DNA of 64,000 nucleotides from Candidatus Rifleibacteriota bacterium (GTDB lineage Bacteria > Riflebacteria > Ozemobacteria > Ozemobacterales > Ozemobacteraceae): positions 13,268 to 77,267 of the forward strand of contig JAKJFO010000002.1 of assembly GCA_022704885.1 (NCBI GenBank), read 5' to 3'. The notes below the pieces were generated by a model, which saw only the letters and a list, made by a program, of their open reading frames with translations, was not told the DNA's origin and ran no database searches. Positions 53,471 through 61,748 of this stretch are shown piece by piece. The position numbers and the translations under genes are program-made. Each line of letters begins with the position of its first letter. Position 1 is the first letter of the stretch.

Positions 53471-56400
53471 TTAGCTGCTGCAGGCCTTCTGCCAGCTGTC
53501 AAATGCCTTTTTGCCCGCAGTCGAGAGCGAAAAGGCATGTTGTATCCAGAACACGCGCCGCTTTTCCAGCAGCTGATGGAGTTCGAGCTTTTCGGGCACC
53601 AGATCGGCCAGCACTCCGATTCCCAGAAAGCTTAACACGGTCAGAGTTTGAGCGTAATTCTCATAATCGCCTTTGTTAATCCAGTGTGGCAACCAGCGCA
53701 GCGCGCGGGCCGTCAGAACATCGAGCTGAAAGCGGCGCACCGGCGAACTGGTCAGCAACAGGCACATGATGATCCACTCGGCCGAATCGATGAAATCTTT
53801 CCAGCCATTTGGAGGCTGAGGAATACGATTGATCAGGAAATTGAACAGTCTCTGCTCGTCAACTGCGATGCGATAGGCAAGACAGAGACGAAACATGTCG
53901 CAGTACATGGTCAGGGTGTAGATATTCCAGTCCTGTTTCTGGGTGGCGTCGATGCGGGGCGAAAGAATGAATTCAGAAAACGGCTTGTGCGGCCCGAATT
54001 CAGAAACCATGAGCAGCAGAAGACGCTGCGTTTTTGAGATGGCAACGACATCGCCAGAGCGCATCGCCGCCTTGAAAAAAGCACTCCAGTCCTTTTCGCC
54101 ATCAGAATAGCGCCGGTAGATCGCGCGCGCAATCTGCTTGCCATCACTGGTTTCAGGAAAATCAACAGTGTCGAGGCCGCCCAGCCATTTTGCGGTGCTG
54201 ATCAGACCATATTTGAGTTCGTTTTCGTCCTGTCTGGAGAAAAGGTAAGGAGGTCGGTAAAGCTCACCAGTAAAGAAATCTCGCAGAGGCGTCTCACGAA
54301 TTTTTTCCATGCTCAACAATTTCAGCCAGCGACTGACAGCAGACTCAGGCTGGTGCTCTTCGACCGAAGCAGGCCAGCTTTCGATCTGATCGGCAAAGTA
54401 TATCTGCATATTTCCAGATGGTGATGGAACCACCCAGTTTCGGGCAAAATTCATCTCGATTCTGCCGACGAGTGCACTGGCGACTTCTTCGTTGAGGTGA
54501 ATAGACAGCATTTTACGCAGCTGCGTTCTGACGACGCCGATCGAATAGATATCAGGGCAGCAGCCGATGTGCTGCAGATACTTCTTTACGTTCACCTTGA
54601 TGCGCGGCAGGTCATCGACAGTCAGCAATTCTACCCGGTTCTCAACGTTCATGCCGCCGCCGTGCGCAACCCGCAGCTCGTTGAATCCGTAAAACTGGCG
54701 ATTGTCGCTGGCAAAACCGGTCTTCATACCGGCTACCGCCTGCGCAAAAATATCGGGGTCGTTGAAACGTGCGCCATATACCAGCAGGAGCAGGTAATGA
54801 AATTCAGCGGTCACCGATTCGTCTCTGATAGCCTGCAGAAGCCGCCCTTTATCGAGCTCACTCAGTGAATCCCTGGCGAGTGGGGCCAGTGCCGGACGCT
54901 CTTTAACATAGGTTAGAGCGCAGTCGATCATGAGATCGATGCGGCCCGACAGCACTGCCGAATTGAGCAAAGACGCCAGTGTCGAAACATTCATGCGCAG
55001 CTTTCTGGTAAGATCGGCACGACGCTGCCACAAAGTTGCATCGGTAGCATTGGTGTTGAGCTGACGATCGACCTCTTCGATCTGCAGGCGCAGGGTTGCG
55101 GTCTCTGACTCGCTGGCGGCTTTGACTTCGAGATTGATGCGACTTTCGCGCAGCTTTCCGGAAGCCATTCTGACCGAACCAGCAGCAACTTGACCGTCTT
55201 CAGAGGCAGCCTCCAGCTTCATATCTACCGGAGCTTTTACTTCAATCTCAATCAGCTGCTTTTTTTTTTTCAGTTCTTTGAACTCGAACTTCCAGGCTGG
55301 CTTTAATGTTTCGGCGCGGTGTGCTGCCCGCTCGACCTCGAGAGCGATAAAATCCTCGATTGTCAGCATGTCACTCTCTTTCAAAAGAGTGCAGCCAAGC
55401 ATGCCTTCATCTTCTTCAATACAGAGAATGTCTTTGGCGTCAGCCTCAAAAAAGGCATGCAGGCGCTCAGACGAGAGACGCGGCGAAAGCACCTTTCCCT
55501 GCGGCATCATAACCCGTTCTTCGGCCTCATAAAATGGCACGAAAGCATCAGAAAGCACCGTCGCGAGAGCGCGATCAGCCTGCGCGCCACGCGCCGAAAT
55601 AAACAGGCGCCCATCGGCGCAGAACCAGCTGCGGTAATGTCTGAAACTCTTGAGCGACTCATTGGCGACGATTGCCTTGAACTGCTGGTGGTTCTGAATT
55701 TTCCAAAAGACTGGCAGATGATGACGATCGGTCGGGCGCAAAAAAGGTTTGACCTTGATCGCCACTTCCTCACTCTTCTGCGGCACCTTGAGCTCGGCAA
55801 AATCGACCTTGATAATGCTTTCACCCTTCTTCCAGGATGGTTTCAGGTTAACCAGACGGCCGTCCTTCTGAATCAGCAGTACGCCGTTATCGACAATACG
55901 AAACTGATTGAAACAGTCGAGTCCGCTGATGTCGTGAATGCGCCAGCCGGCTTCGACAAAAATACCAGAGTGGTTCTTGACGAGATTGAACCAGGTAAAA
56001 CCGCTTTCTTCAAGGGTATTGAAGACCCACAGCGAAGGTCGCGTAATTCTCAGCAGGTGAAAGTCGCGCCGGCCTTCGAAGCTGGCAAACTCCATCTGGC
56101 CCTGCTGCAGCACAAAATGCTTCTTGACCGCGCCAAAAAAGGTTTCATTGTTATCGGTCATCAGAATGACTTCATCGGCAACCTGGCGTGATTCTTCCTT
56201 TTTGATGACCGCCTTGCGGAACAGATCGAGCCACTGCATCGACTTGAGCTGACTGCCGGGTGTGCCCTTTTCCCAGATCGTTTCGGGGGCAACGAGCGAG
56301 CCCTGAATCATGTTGCCGATGCGGCTGATAAAGCCCTGTTCACCGGGGACTTCCCACCAGATTGTCCAGGGAGGGTCGATTTCCTGAACAAAACGCCCCT

Positions 56401-56482
56401 TGAGCTGGCCGCTGGTCGCAAAAAAGTTGACCGCCAGCATGTCGGCAGGGGTTTTCATTTTCAGGTAACTGGCATTGCTCAT
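53471..56482 (-). CDS. Large unknown protein in the FtsH/MoxR operon, bpX/fvmX-like by context
   Basis: The 1003-residue soluble protein overlaps the FtsH-like gene by ATGA. Residues about 1-450 are beta-rich with Trp/Phe-rich strands (WTIWWEVPGEQGF, PSLWVFNTLEESGFTWF, NGVLLIQKDGRLVNL) that could be propeller blades; 450-560 are helical, with a coiled-coil-like stretch; the C-terminal 400 residues are helical and look like a solenoid. No catalytic site is seen. Comparative-genomics work has proposed ternary systems made of FtsH, MoxR and vWA proteins plus large variable subunits; this protein is a candidate for such a subunit. I cannot verify family membership here. Confidence 0.65.
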   Translation of the reverse strand: MSNASYLKMKTPADMLAVNFFATSGQLKGRFVQEIDPPWTIWWEVPGEQGFISRIGNMIQGSLVAPETIWEKGTPGSQLKSMQWLDLFRKAVIKKEESRQVADEVILMTDNNETFFGAVKKHFVLQQGQMEFASFEGRRDFHLLRITRPSLWVFNTLEESGFTWFNLVKNHSGIFVEAGWRIHDISGLDCFNQFRIVDNGVLLIQKDGRLVNLKPSWKKGESIIKVDFAELKVPQKSEEVAIKVKPFLRPTDRHHLPVFWKIQNHQQFKAIVANESLKSFRHYRSWFCADGRLFISARGAQADRALATVLSDAFVPFYEAEERVMMPQGKVLSPRLSSERLHAFFEADAKDILCIEEDEGMLGCTLLKESDMLTIEDFIALEVERAAHRAETLKPAWKFEFKELKKKKQLIEIEVKAPVDMKLEAASEDGQVAAGSVRMASGKLRESRINLEVKAASESETATLRLQIEEVDRQLNTNATDATLWQRRADLTRKLRMNVSTLASLLNSAVLSGRIDLMIDCALTYVKERPALAPLARDSLSELDKGRLLQAIRDESVTAEFHYLLLLVYGARFNDPDIFAQAVAGMKTGFASDNRQFYGFNELRVAHGGGMNVENRVELLTVDDLPRIKVNVKKYLQHIGCCPDIYSIGVVRTQLRKMLSIHLNEEVASALVGRIEMNFARNWVVPSPSGNMQIYFADQIESWPASVEEHQPESAVSRWLKLLSMEKIRETPLRDFFTGELYRPPYLFSRQDENELKYGLISTAKWLGGLDTVDFPETSDGKQIARAIYRRYSDGEKDWSAFFKAAMRSGDVVAISKTQRLLLLMVSEFGPHKPFSEFILSPRIDATQKQDWNIYTLTMYCDMFRLCLAYRIAVDEQRLFNFLINRIPQPPNGWKDFIDSAEWIIMCLLLTSSPVRRFQLDVLTARALRWLPHWINKGDYENYAQTLTVLSFLGIGVLADLVPEKLELHQLLEKRRVFWIQHAFSLSTAGKKAFDSWQKACSS

Positions 56483-58575
56483 GCGCCGGGCACCGCCCCG
56501 TCAAAGAATTTATCGATCTCTTCGCGCGTCATCGTGCGTTTTTTACGCAGTTCGGCGACGAGATCAGCCAGTCTGGTGCGATTGGCCTCGATAAAGCCAT
56601 TCACTGTCTGGAACACTTCAGAGATGATCTTGTTGATCAGCGGTGACAGCTGCGGCAGATAATATGGATCAGGCCGGCCGTCGCTCATCGCGAATTCGCG
56701 GGGAACACCGGCCATACCGTAGTTACAGACCATGTCGGTAGCCACTGCCGTAGCCTTGCGCAGATCGCCGGAAGCGCCGGTCGATACTTCGCCGAAAAAG
56801 ATTTTTTCAGCAGCATAGCCGCCGAGAGAAATGCCGATATCGCTGCGCAACCGGCTCTCAGTATAAAAATACGGCCGCTGCGAAACCGACTCGACAAAGC
56901 CAAGAGAATCGCTACCGCCGCTTTCGATGGTGATTCTGGTAATTTCCTGCTGACGCCTGTAAAGATAGAACATCATTGCGTGGCCGGCTTCATGTGTTGC
57001 CACTACGGTTTCTTCTTCGTCTGAAAGTTTTGCCTGTTCGACCTGCCCCTTGAGCCAGGTCTGCAGTGTTTCTTCGTCGGCCGTGTTCTTTTTGTTGTTG
57101 ATCAGATAGCGTTTGAGATCTTTGATCAGTGCACTGAGATGGTCACCGGTGTGCGGTGTGCCAAGATCGGTAGAGCGACCGGTCCAGCCGGCAAGCTTAT
57201 CGACCTGCACGTCATCGAGGCCGGTTTCGAATTTTTTGTTATAGAGCGCCAGAATCGCTTTGCGGTCTTCCCATTCGGGGTATGGAATCTCGATCTGGTA
57301 TTCAAAGCGCCCCGGGCGCAGAAAGGCAGGGTCGAGGCTGTCAACGAAGTTGGTGGTTCCGATGATCAGAACCATCTGTTCTTTTCTGAAGCCATCCATT
57401 TCGGTAAGCAGCTGGTTAACCATTGAATGCGAAGCTTCTGAGGCGCCATCAGAGACAGAACCGCTTCTTGCCCGGGCAATAGAATCGAGTTCGTCAAAAA
57501 CGATGACTGAAGGAGCGGTAGCGCGCGCACGGGCGAACAGGCGGCGAATATTGGCCTCGCCTTCCCCTACCCACTTCGATTTGAGTTCGGGGCCGCTGAC
57601 GATATAGATAGCCGCGTTAAGCGCTTCGGCGATACCTTTGGCAAAAAGCGTTTTGCCGGTGCCGGGCGGGCCATGAAAGATCAGGCCACGCGGAATGATC
57701 GATTCGATCTTGCGAATCTCGTTTTCGTCGCTCATCGCTGCGGTTGATTGCAGCAGATTGAGCACGTTCTCGCGAATCTGCTTTTTAACTTTGCCGTAGC
57801 CGGCGATATCGCGATCGAGCTCTATTTCTGACAATGACACGCCGCCACAGGCAGTATAATCGCGCAACTCGCGCATATAGTTGCCGAGCATATCTTTTAT
57901 CGCCGGGTCATAATCGGCCTTGCGCGAGAAAATGCCCATAATTTCGCGAAAGCGCACCGGATTGAGACCGGAAACGAACTTGAAAATGCCCATGAGATTG
58001 ATCTCACCAACTGCGAACTTGCGCGCCTCGATTTCGGTGATCAGACTCGAAATGCGGTTGCGCGCAATTCCAAGCATTTCGCAGCGGGCCGGAAAAGCTT
58101 GAGCAATCAGCTCGGGCAGTGCGAAATCAGGGTCTTCGAAGGCGACCAGGCTCAGTGACGGGTTTTCATGAATGGTTGTCATGATTTCGCGGGCTTCCAT
58201 GGTCAGGCCGCCCGGCATGGTCGAGGTGATAATATCTAAATAAGGCAGAAAGAAGACTTTGTTCGCTTCAGTGTTGTTTACCAGATCGCGCAGCTGAGAC
58301 ACCATGCGACTCAGCCTGGTGCCGGCGCTGCCGACCGGGCCGGCTTCGCGATTTTCTCGGCCATCGATGATGGTGATACTCTTACCGTCGGTCGCCAGCC
58401 GGCGTTTGAGAATACTTTGCAGGTATGGGATCACCTGCTTTTCGCAGCGGATAAGCACCGAAACTTCTTCTTTGAGGCGGGCGCAGACAAAGCGCAGCTG
58501 TTCCTGGTAGCATTGTTCGACGGCATCGAAAGGCGACAATTTGCGCGGCAGTTCATTCAGCTGGACTTCAAGCAT
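56479..58575 (-). CDS. Soluble FtsH-like AAA+ zinc protease
   Basis: The 698-residue protein lacks the two membrane helices of FtsH and has instead a unique N-terminal domain (1-250). The AAA module is complete: Walker A GPPGTGKT (302-309), Walker B VIVFDELDSI (357-366), second region of homology with RPGRF Arg (about 420-424). The M41 peptidase module has HEAGH (528-532) and the third zinc ligand Asp604 (ASGDLRKAT). So both ATPase and protease should work. It heads an eight-gene operon with a MoxR ATPase and a radical-SAM protein. Being soluble, it probably degrades a regulated cytoplasmic target, perhaps another operon product. The ATG at 58575 has GGGGA five bases upstream and AGGAGG further up. 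Confidence 0.93.
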   Translation of the reverse strand: MLEVQLNELPRKLSPFDAVEQCYQEQLRFVCARLKEEVSVLIRCEKQVIPYLQSILKRRLATDGKSITIIDGRENREAGPVGSAGTRLSRMVSQLRDLVNNTEANKVFFLPYLDIITSTMPGGLTMEAREIMTTIHENPSLSLVAFEDPDFALPELIAQAFPARCEMLGIARNRISSLITEIEARKFAVGEINLMGIFKFVSGLNPVRFREIMGIFSRKADYDPAIKDMLGNYMRELRDYTACGGVSLSEIELDRDIAGYGKVKKQIRENVLNLLQSTAAMSDENEIRKIESIIPRGLIFHGPPGTGKTLFAKGIAEALNAAIYIVSGPELKSKWVGEGEANIRRLFARARATAPSVIVFDELDSIARARSGSVSDGASEASHSMVNQLLTEMDGFRKEQMVLIIGTTNFVDSLDPAFLRPGRFEYQIEIPYPEWEDRKAILALYNKKFETGLDDVQVDKLAGWTGRSTDLGTPHTGDHLSALIKDLKRYLINNKKNTADEETLQTWLKGQVEQAKLSDEEETVVATHEAGHAMMFYLYRRQQEITRITIESGGSDSLGFVESVSQRPYFYTESRLRSDIGISLGGYAAEKIFFGEVSTGASGDLRKATAVATDMVCNYGMAGVPREFAMSDGRPDPYYLPQLSPLINKIISEVFQTVNGFIEANRTRLADLVAELRKKRTMTREEIDKFFDGAVPGA

Positions 58576-58642
58576 CGCAGTCCCCGACCTCCTGTGTTTA
58601 ATTCAGGCTTTAACTGAAACTCATTATCTGGTTCTCTCAAGG

Positions 58643-58661
58643 GCCCGGCCATCTGCCGGGC
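58643..58661 (-). promoter_or_regulatory. 5'-end hairpin of the FtsH/MoxR operon mRNA
   Basis: GCCCGGC / GCCGGGC stem with a 5-base loop. Using the promoter at 58672-58700, RNA would begin near 58665, so this hairpin would form at the very 5' end of the leader, where such stems slow RNA decay. Confidence 0.45.
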
Positions 58662-58671
58662 TTTGATGTAT

Positions 58672-58700
58672 ATATTACTACTCCCCCTGTAAAAAAGCAA
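58672..58700 (-). promoter_or_regulatory. Putative promoter of the FtsH/MoxR operon
   Basis: On the minus strand, TTGCTT (58700-58695), a 17-base spacer and TAATAT (58677-58672). Leader of about 90 bases. Confidence 0.45.
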
Positions 58701-58719
58701 AACCTCAGTCTATCCTAAA

Positions 58720-58761
58720 ATCGCAATCGATATCGGGTTCGGAATCGGGATCGGAATTGCC
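58720..58761. repeat. Degenerate 6-base tandem repeat (ATCGGR)
   Basis: Seven units: ATCGCA, ATCGAT, ATCGGG, TTCGGA, ATCGGG, ATCGGA, ATTGCC. It lies just upstream of the FtsH/MoxR operon promoter and next to the end of the 58770-59399 gene. Confidence 0.5.
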
Positions 58762-58769
58762 TTCTCTCG

Positions 58770-59399
58770 TCATTCAACGAGGGATTCACCGTGGTATTCG
58801 GCCTGGTTTTTGTCGGGCAGGTAGACGTAGCCGTAGTTGTTCCAGGCGTGCCAGGGGGTGATCTTGCCGCCATCAGGCCCTGGCATCAAAACAAGACTGT
58901 CGGGGTACCCGAATTTCTTGAAAAAGTCGGGTTCACCATTTTCGAGTGGATAAGCAGTATAAGCGAGCGAGAATGGGGAATCGTTCTCCGGCCAGACTTT
59001 CATATAGCCGGTAAAAAATTTCTCGGTACTGCTCTCATGTCTCGTTAAGGTGAATGACCCTTCGATGCGCCGAGGCATTTCTGGCGGAACAACGGCCAGG
59101 GTGTAATAAAAAGTATTGCGGCAGCGCCATTCACCATTGTCTTCTATGCATAGAAAAGCCGGCCAGTGCAAAGCTTTATACATGGCGATAAAAAAGGGCA
59201 GCGAGATCAGACCGGCAACTACAAAAATAACTATTTCGTTCGTGCGCAGGTTCTTGAGCATCTCCAGGCCGGCGCGGTAATCTTTGACAAAGTGCCAGGC
59301 CAGAGCAATATATACCATGCTGAACATAAACGTCGGCCAGAGAATAATGATCGAATAAATTATCGAATTCCAGTCTGTGATTCTGATTTTATCAAACAT
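58770..59399 (-). CDS. Unknown membrane protein
   Basis: Not recognised. The 209-residue product has two membrane helices (about 14-36 and 55-76) with a short cytoplasmic loop, then an extracytoplasmic domain of about 130 residues (CIEDNGEWRC, SFTLTRHESSTEKFFTGYMKV). Start ATG 59399 with AGGAG six bases upstream. It is followed, in the direction of transcription, by the 58.6-58.8 kb gap with the repeat and promoter of the next operon. Confidence 0.7.
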   Translation of the reverse strand: MFDKIRITDWNSIIYSIIILWPTFMFSMVYIALAWHFVKDYRAGLEMLKNLRTNEIVIFVVAGLISLPFFIAMYKALHWPAFLCIEDNGEWRCRNTFYYTLAVVPPEMPRRIEGSFTLTRHESSTEKFFTGYMKVWPENDSPFSLAYTAYPLENGEPDFFKKFGYPDSLVLMPGPDGGKITPWHAWNNYGYVYLPDKNQAEYHGESLVE

Positions 59400-59473
59400 C
59401 TGCTTCTCCTGATATTCTCACCCTGATCAACCATCGCCACTTTGCTGATTCAGAAACTGTATTCATGACCCTT

Positions 59474-59743
59474 TCAAGGCATGGTAAAAGGCAGTATGAT
59501 CAACGCCAGCCCCATCAGCATGAAGACAACAGCCAGGACAGCCATGGTCATCACCCGCACCCAGAAAAAGAAAGGTGAAGAATTGCGACTGATGTTGCGA
59601 TTGTGCCGGCTCCTTCTACTGATCGGACGGGCCACGCCGGTTTTGAGGGCAGACCTGAATTCGTGAGCATTTATCATTGAAACGATCACAAACATAAAGC
59701 CCAGAAGAGCTTTATGATATGGACCAAATTCCTGATTACTCAT
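59474..59743 (-). CDS. Small two-helix membrane protein
   Basis: Not recognised. The 89-residue product has helices at about 11-26 and 61-85, separated by a strongly basic loop (RPISRRSRHNRNISR). GAGGAAAG before the ATG supports translation. It lies between tatC and the 58770-59399 gene but does not have the TatA/TatB pattern (no N-terminal helix with following FG and amphipathic helix). Confidence 0.65.
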   Translation of the reverse strand: MSNQEFGPYHKALLGFMFVIVSMINAHEFRSALKTGVARPISRRSRHNRNISRNSSPFFFWVRVMTMAVLAVVFMLMGLALIILPFTMP

Positions 59744-59796
59744 TAACTTTCCTCGCTGTACCCCATTGTCGGGAACTGAAATTACGAACTACAGAA

Positions 59797-60564
59797 TCAC
59801 TCATCTGCGCCATCACTCTCTATCGGCCCGTGCTCTTCGTGCGGCACCGCCTTTGCTCTGCCAAATGAGGCGGCGAGAAGGCCTATTTCGAAGAGCAGAT
59901 AGGTCGGAATACCCATCATCAGCTGACTGACCACATCTGGAGGGGTCAGAATCGCTGAAATTATGAGAATGACGACAAAGATTATCGAACGCAGCGATTT
60001 GATGCGTTCGAGGCTGACCATGCCGGTTTTTACCATCATGAAAACGCCGGCCGGAAACTGGAACATGACGGCGAAACCGAGCAGCAGCATGCCGAAAAGA
60101 CCAACGAAATGACCGATGCCGATAGCAGCTTCGAGATAGGCTGTCTGAAAGCCCATGGAGAACTGCATCACCAGAGGGAAAATTACGATTACCGCAAAAG
60201 CGCAGCCGAGCATAGCCAGCAGCCAGCTACTCAGCAGCAGCCAGCCGGCACTTTTCTTTTCCCGCTCGTAGAGGCCGGGAGCGACAAAGCCCCAGAACTG
60301 CCGCAAAATATAGGGAACGCAGATGAACAGTGAAAGGTAAAGCGCCATCTTAAGCTGCACCAGCAGTGGTTCGATCGGCGAAAAGTAGCGCAGCTTCATG
60401 CCGGCCGGGCAGAAACCGGTGACCAGCCATTCGATCAGTGAATCAGATAGATAATAAGCGACCGGAAACATGACGACGACGCTGACCAGCGACCTGATTA
60501 TCGCCCAGCGCAGGTCTTCGAGATGATCGACAAAAGTGCCTTCTTTACGCTCCCCGGTTAGCAA
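59797..60564 (-). CDS. tatC: Sec-independent protein translocase TatC
   Basis: The 255-residue protein is the six-helix receptor of the Tat pathway, which exports folded proteins with twin-arginine signals. Seen: the N-terminal HLEDLRWAIIRS motif (binding site for the twin-arginine signal), FVAPGLYEREKK in the first cytoplasmic loop region, FVGLFGMLLLGFAVMFQFP, and the terminal ILTPPDVVSQLMMGIPTYLLFEIG. The start is TTG at 60564, with GGAG eight bases upstream; an ATG four bases earlier is in another frame. No tatA/tatB is next to it, so they must be elsewhere. It is divergent from the Tat-signal DUF362 gene. Confidence 0.95.
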   Translation of the reverse strand: MLTGERKEGTFVDHLEDLRWAIIRSLVSVVVMFPVAYYLSDSLIEWLVTGFCPAGMKLRYFSPIEPLLVQLKMALYLSLFICVPYILRQFWGFVAPGLYEREKKSAGWLLLSSWLLAMLGCAFAVIVIFPLVMQFSMGFQTAYLEAAIGIGHFVGLFGMLLLGFAVMFQFPAGVFMMVKTGMVSLERIKSLRSIIFVVILIISAILTPPDVVSQLMMGIPTYLLFEIGLLAASFGRAKAVPHEEHGPIESDGADE

Positions 60565-60580
60565 ACATTTATCTCCGTGT

Positions 60581-60608
60581 TTGACTTGAACACAGCGAAA
60601 ATTATATT
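60581..60608 (+). promoter_or_regulatory. Promoter of the DUF362 gene
   Basis: TTGACT (60581-60586), 16-base spacer, TATATT (60603-60608). It overlaps the divergent tatC promoter, so the two may compete. Confidence 0.5.
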
Positions 60609-60629
60609 CTTAAAAGGCTGAATTTGTAA
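60601..60629 (-). promoter_or_regulatory. Promoter of tatC
   Basis: On the minus strand, TTACAA (60629-60624), 17-base spacer, TATAAT (60606-60601), 37 bases before the TTG start. Confidence 0.5.
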
Positions 60630-60659
60630 CTACATTTTTAATCACGCGGGGGGCAACGA

Positions 60660-61592
60660 ATGGACAGACGAAACTTCATCAAAACTGTATCTGCACTGGC
60701 CGCTGCCTATAATTTCAAGCTGCCTTACCGGGCGAAAGCCGAAAAGATCGACCTGGCTACCGGCACTGCGAATACAGAAGGTTTTCCTGATATAGTTGCT
60801 GTCATGGGCGGTTCGCCCGTCGAGATGCTCGACCGCGCACTGGCTGCGATTGGCGGTCTTGGCCGCTTCGTCAAATCCGGTCAAAAGGTTCTGGTCAAGC
60901 CGAATATTGGCTGGGACAAAACTCCAGAAGAAGGCGCCAACACAACTCCCGAGCTGGTCAAACATATCGTTCAGCTCTGCCTGAAGCAGGGCGCCAAAGA
61001 AGTCAACGTTTTCGACAACACCTGCAATCACTGGCAGGCCTGCTACAGTAACAGCAAAATCGAGCCGGCAGTCAAGGAAGCCGGCGGCACTATGCTGATG
61101 GCACATGAAGAGAGCTATTACACCGATATCGATATTCCGCGGGGTGTGGCGTTGAAGAAGGCAAAGGTGCACAAAGCCTGGCTCGAAAGCGACGTTATCA
61201 TTAATCTGCCGATTCTCAAGCACCACGGCGGCGCGCGCATGACCGCCGCGATGAAAAACCTGATGGGCGTAGTCTGGGATCGCCGCTTCTACCACCGCAC
61301 CGACCTGCACCAGTGCATCGCTGACTTCACGACCATTGACAAGAAGCCGACTCTCAATATTATCGATGCCTATAACGTGATGATGCGCAATGGCCCGCGC
61401 GGAGTCAGCACGGCTGACCTCGCCACCAAAAAGATGCTGCTGGTATCTACCGACATGGTCGCCATCGACACGGCAGCTGCCCGCATTCTCGAAGCCCAAC
61501 CCGAAGAAATCGCCTACATCTCGATGGCCGCCGCCCACAAAACCGGCATTAACGACCTCAGCAAGCTTAAAATCGAGCGCATCACCATTTAA
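60660..61592 (+). CDS. Tat-exported DUF362 family protein
   Basis: The 310-residue protein starts MDRRNFIKTVSALAAAY, a twin-arginine signal (DRRNFIK) followed by a short hydrophobic stretch, so it is probably exported folded. The body carries the DUF362 pattern: KVLVKPNIGW, PELVKHIVQL, FDNTCNHWQ, INLPILKHHGGARMTAAMKNLMG and STDMVAIDTAAARIL. DUF362 proteins are of unknown function; they often sit beside ferredoxin-like proteins and may carry Fe-S clusters or work in redox. Here the next gene is a membrane polyferredoxin and the divergent neighbour is tatC, a consistent export-plus-redox set. GGGGGG upstream of the ATG is the ribosome-binding site. Confidence 0.88.
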   Translation: MDRRNFIKTVSALAAAYNFKLPYRAKAEKIDLATGTANTEGFPDIVAVMGGSPVEMLDRALAAIGGLGRFVKSGQKVLVKPNIGWDKTPEEGANTTPELVKHIVQLCLKQGAKEVNVFDNTCNHWQACYSNSKIEPAVKEAGGTMLMAHEESYYTDIDIPRGVALKKAKVHKAWLESDVIINLPILKHHGGARMTAAMKNLMGVVWDRRFYHRTDLHQCIADFTTIDKKPTLNIIDAYNVMMRNGPRGVSTADLATKKMLLVSTDMVAIDTAAARILEAQPEEIAYISMAAAHKTGINDLSKLKIERITI

Positions 61593-61748
61593 AAACCGTT
61601 ACTCAACTCTTCCGCAAACTCGGGCTCCCGGCGGAATCTCGTTCACTACAACTCTCACCAGACGTAATTTGATTTAGATAGCTATGGCCTTGAGTCAATA
61701 GTGCCTGGCTCGAAGTTTTCGTTCACGAGAAACCCGCCTGCGCCCTTC

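Noticed and set aside
59474..59743. TatA/TatB identity for the small membrane protein near tatC
   Set aside because: It has two helices with a basic loop between them and lacks the single N-terminal helix, FG hinge and amphipathic helix of TatA/TatB.
60642..61538. 298-codon minus-strand open frame
   Set aside because: Antisense to the DUF362 gene; no start signals and no recognisable product.
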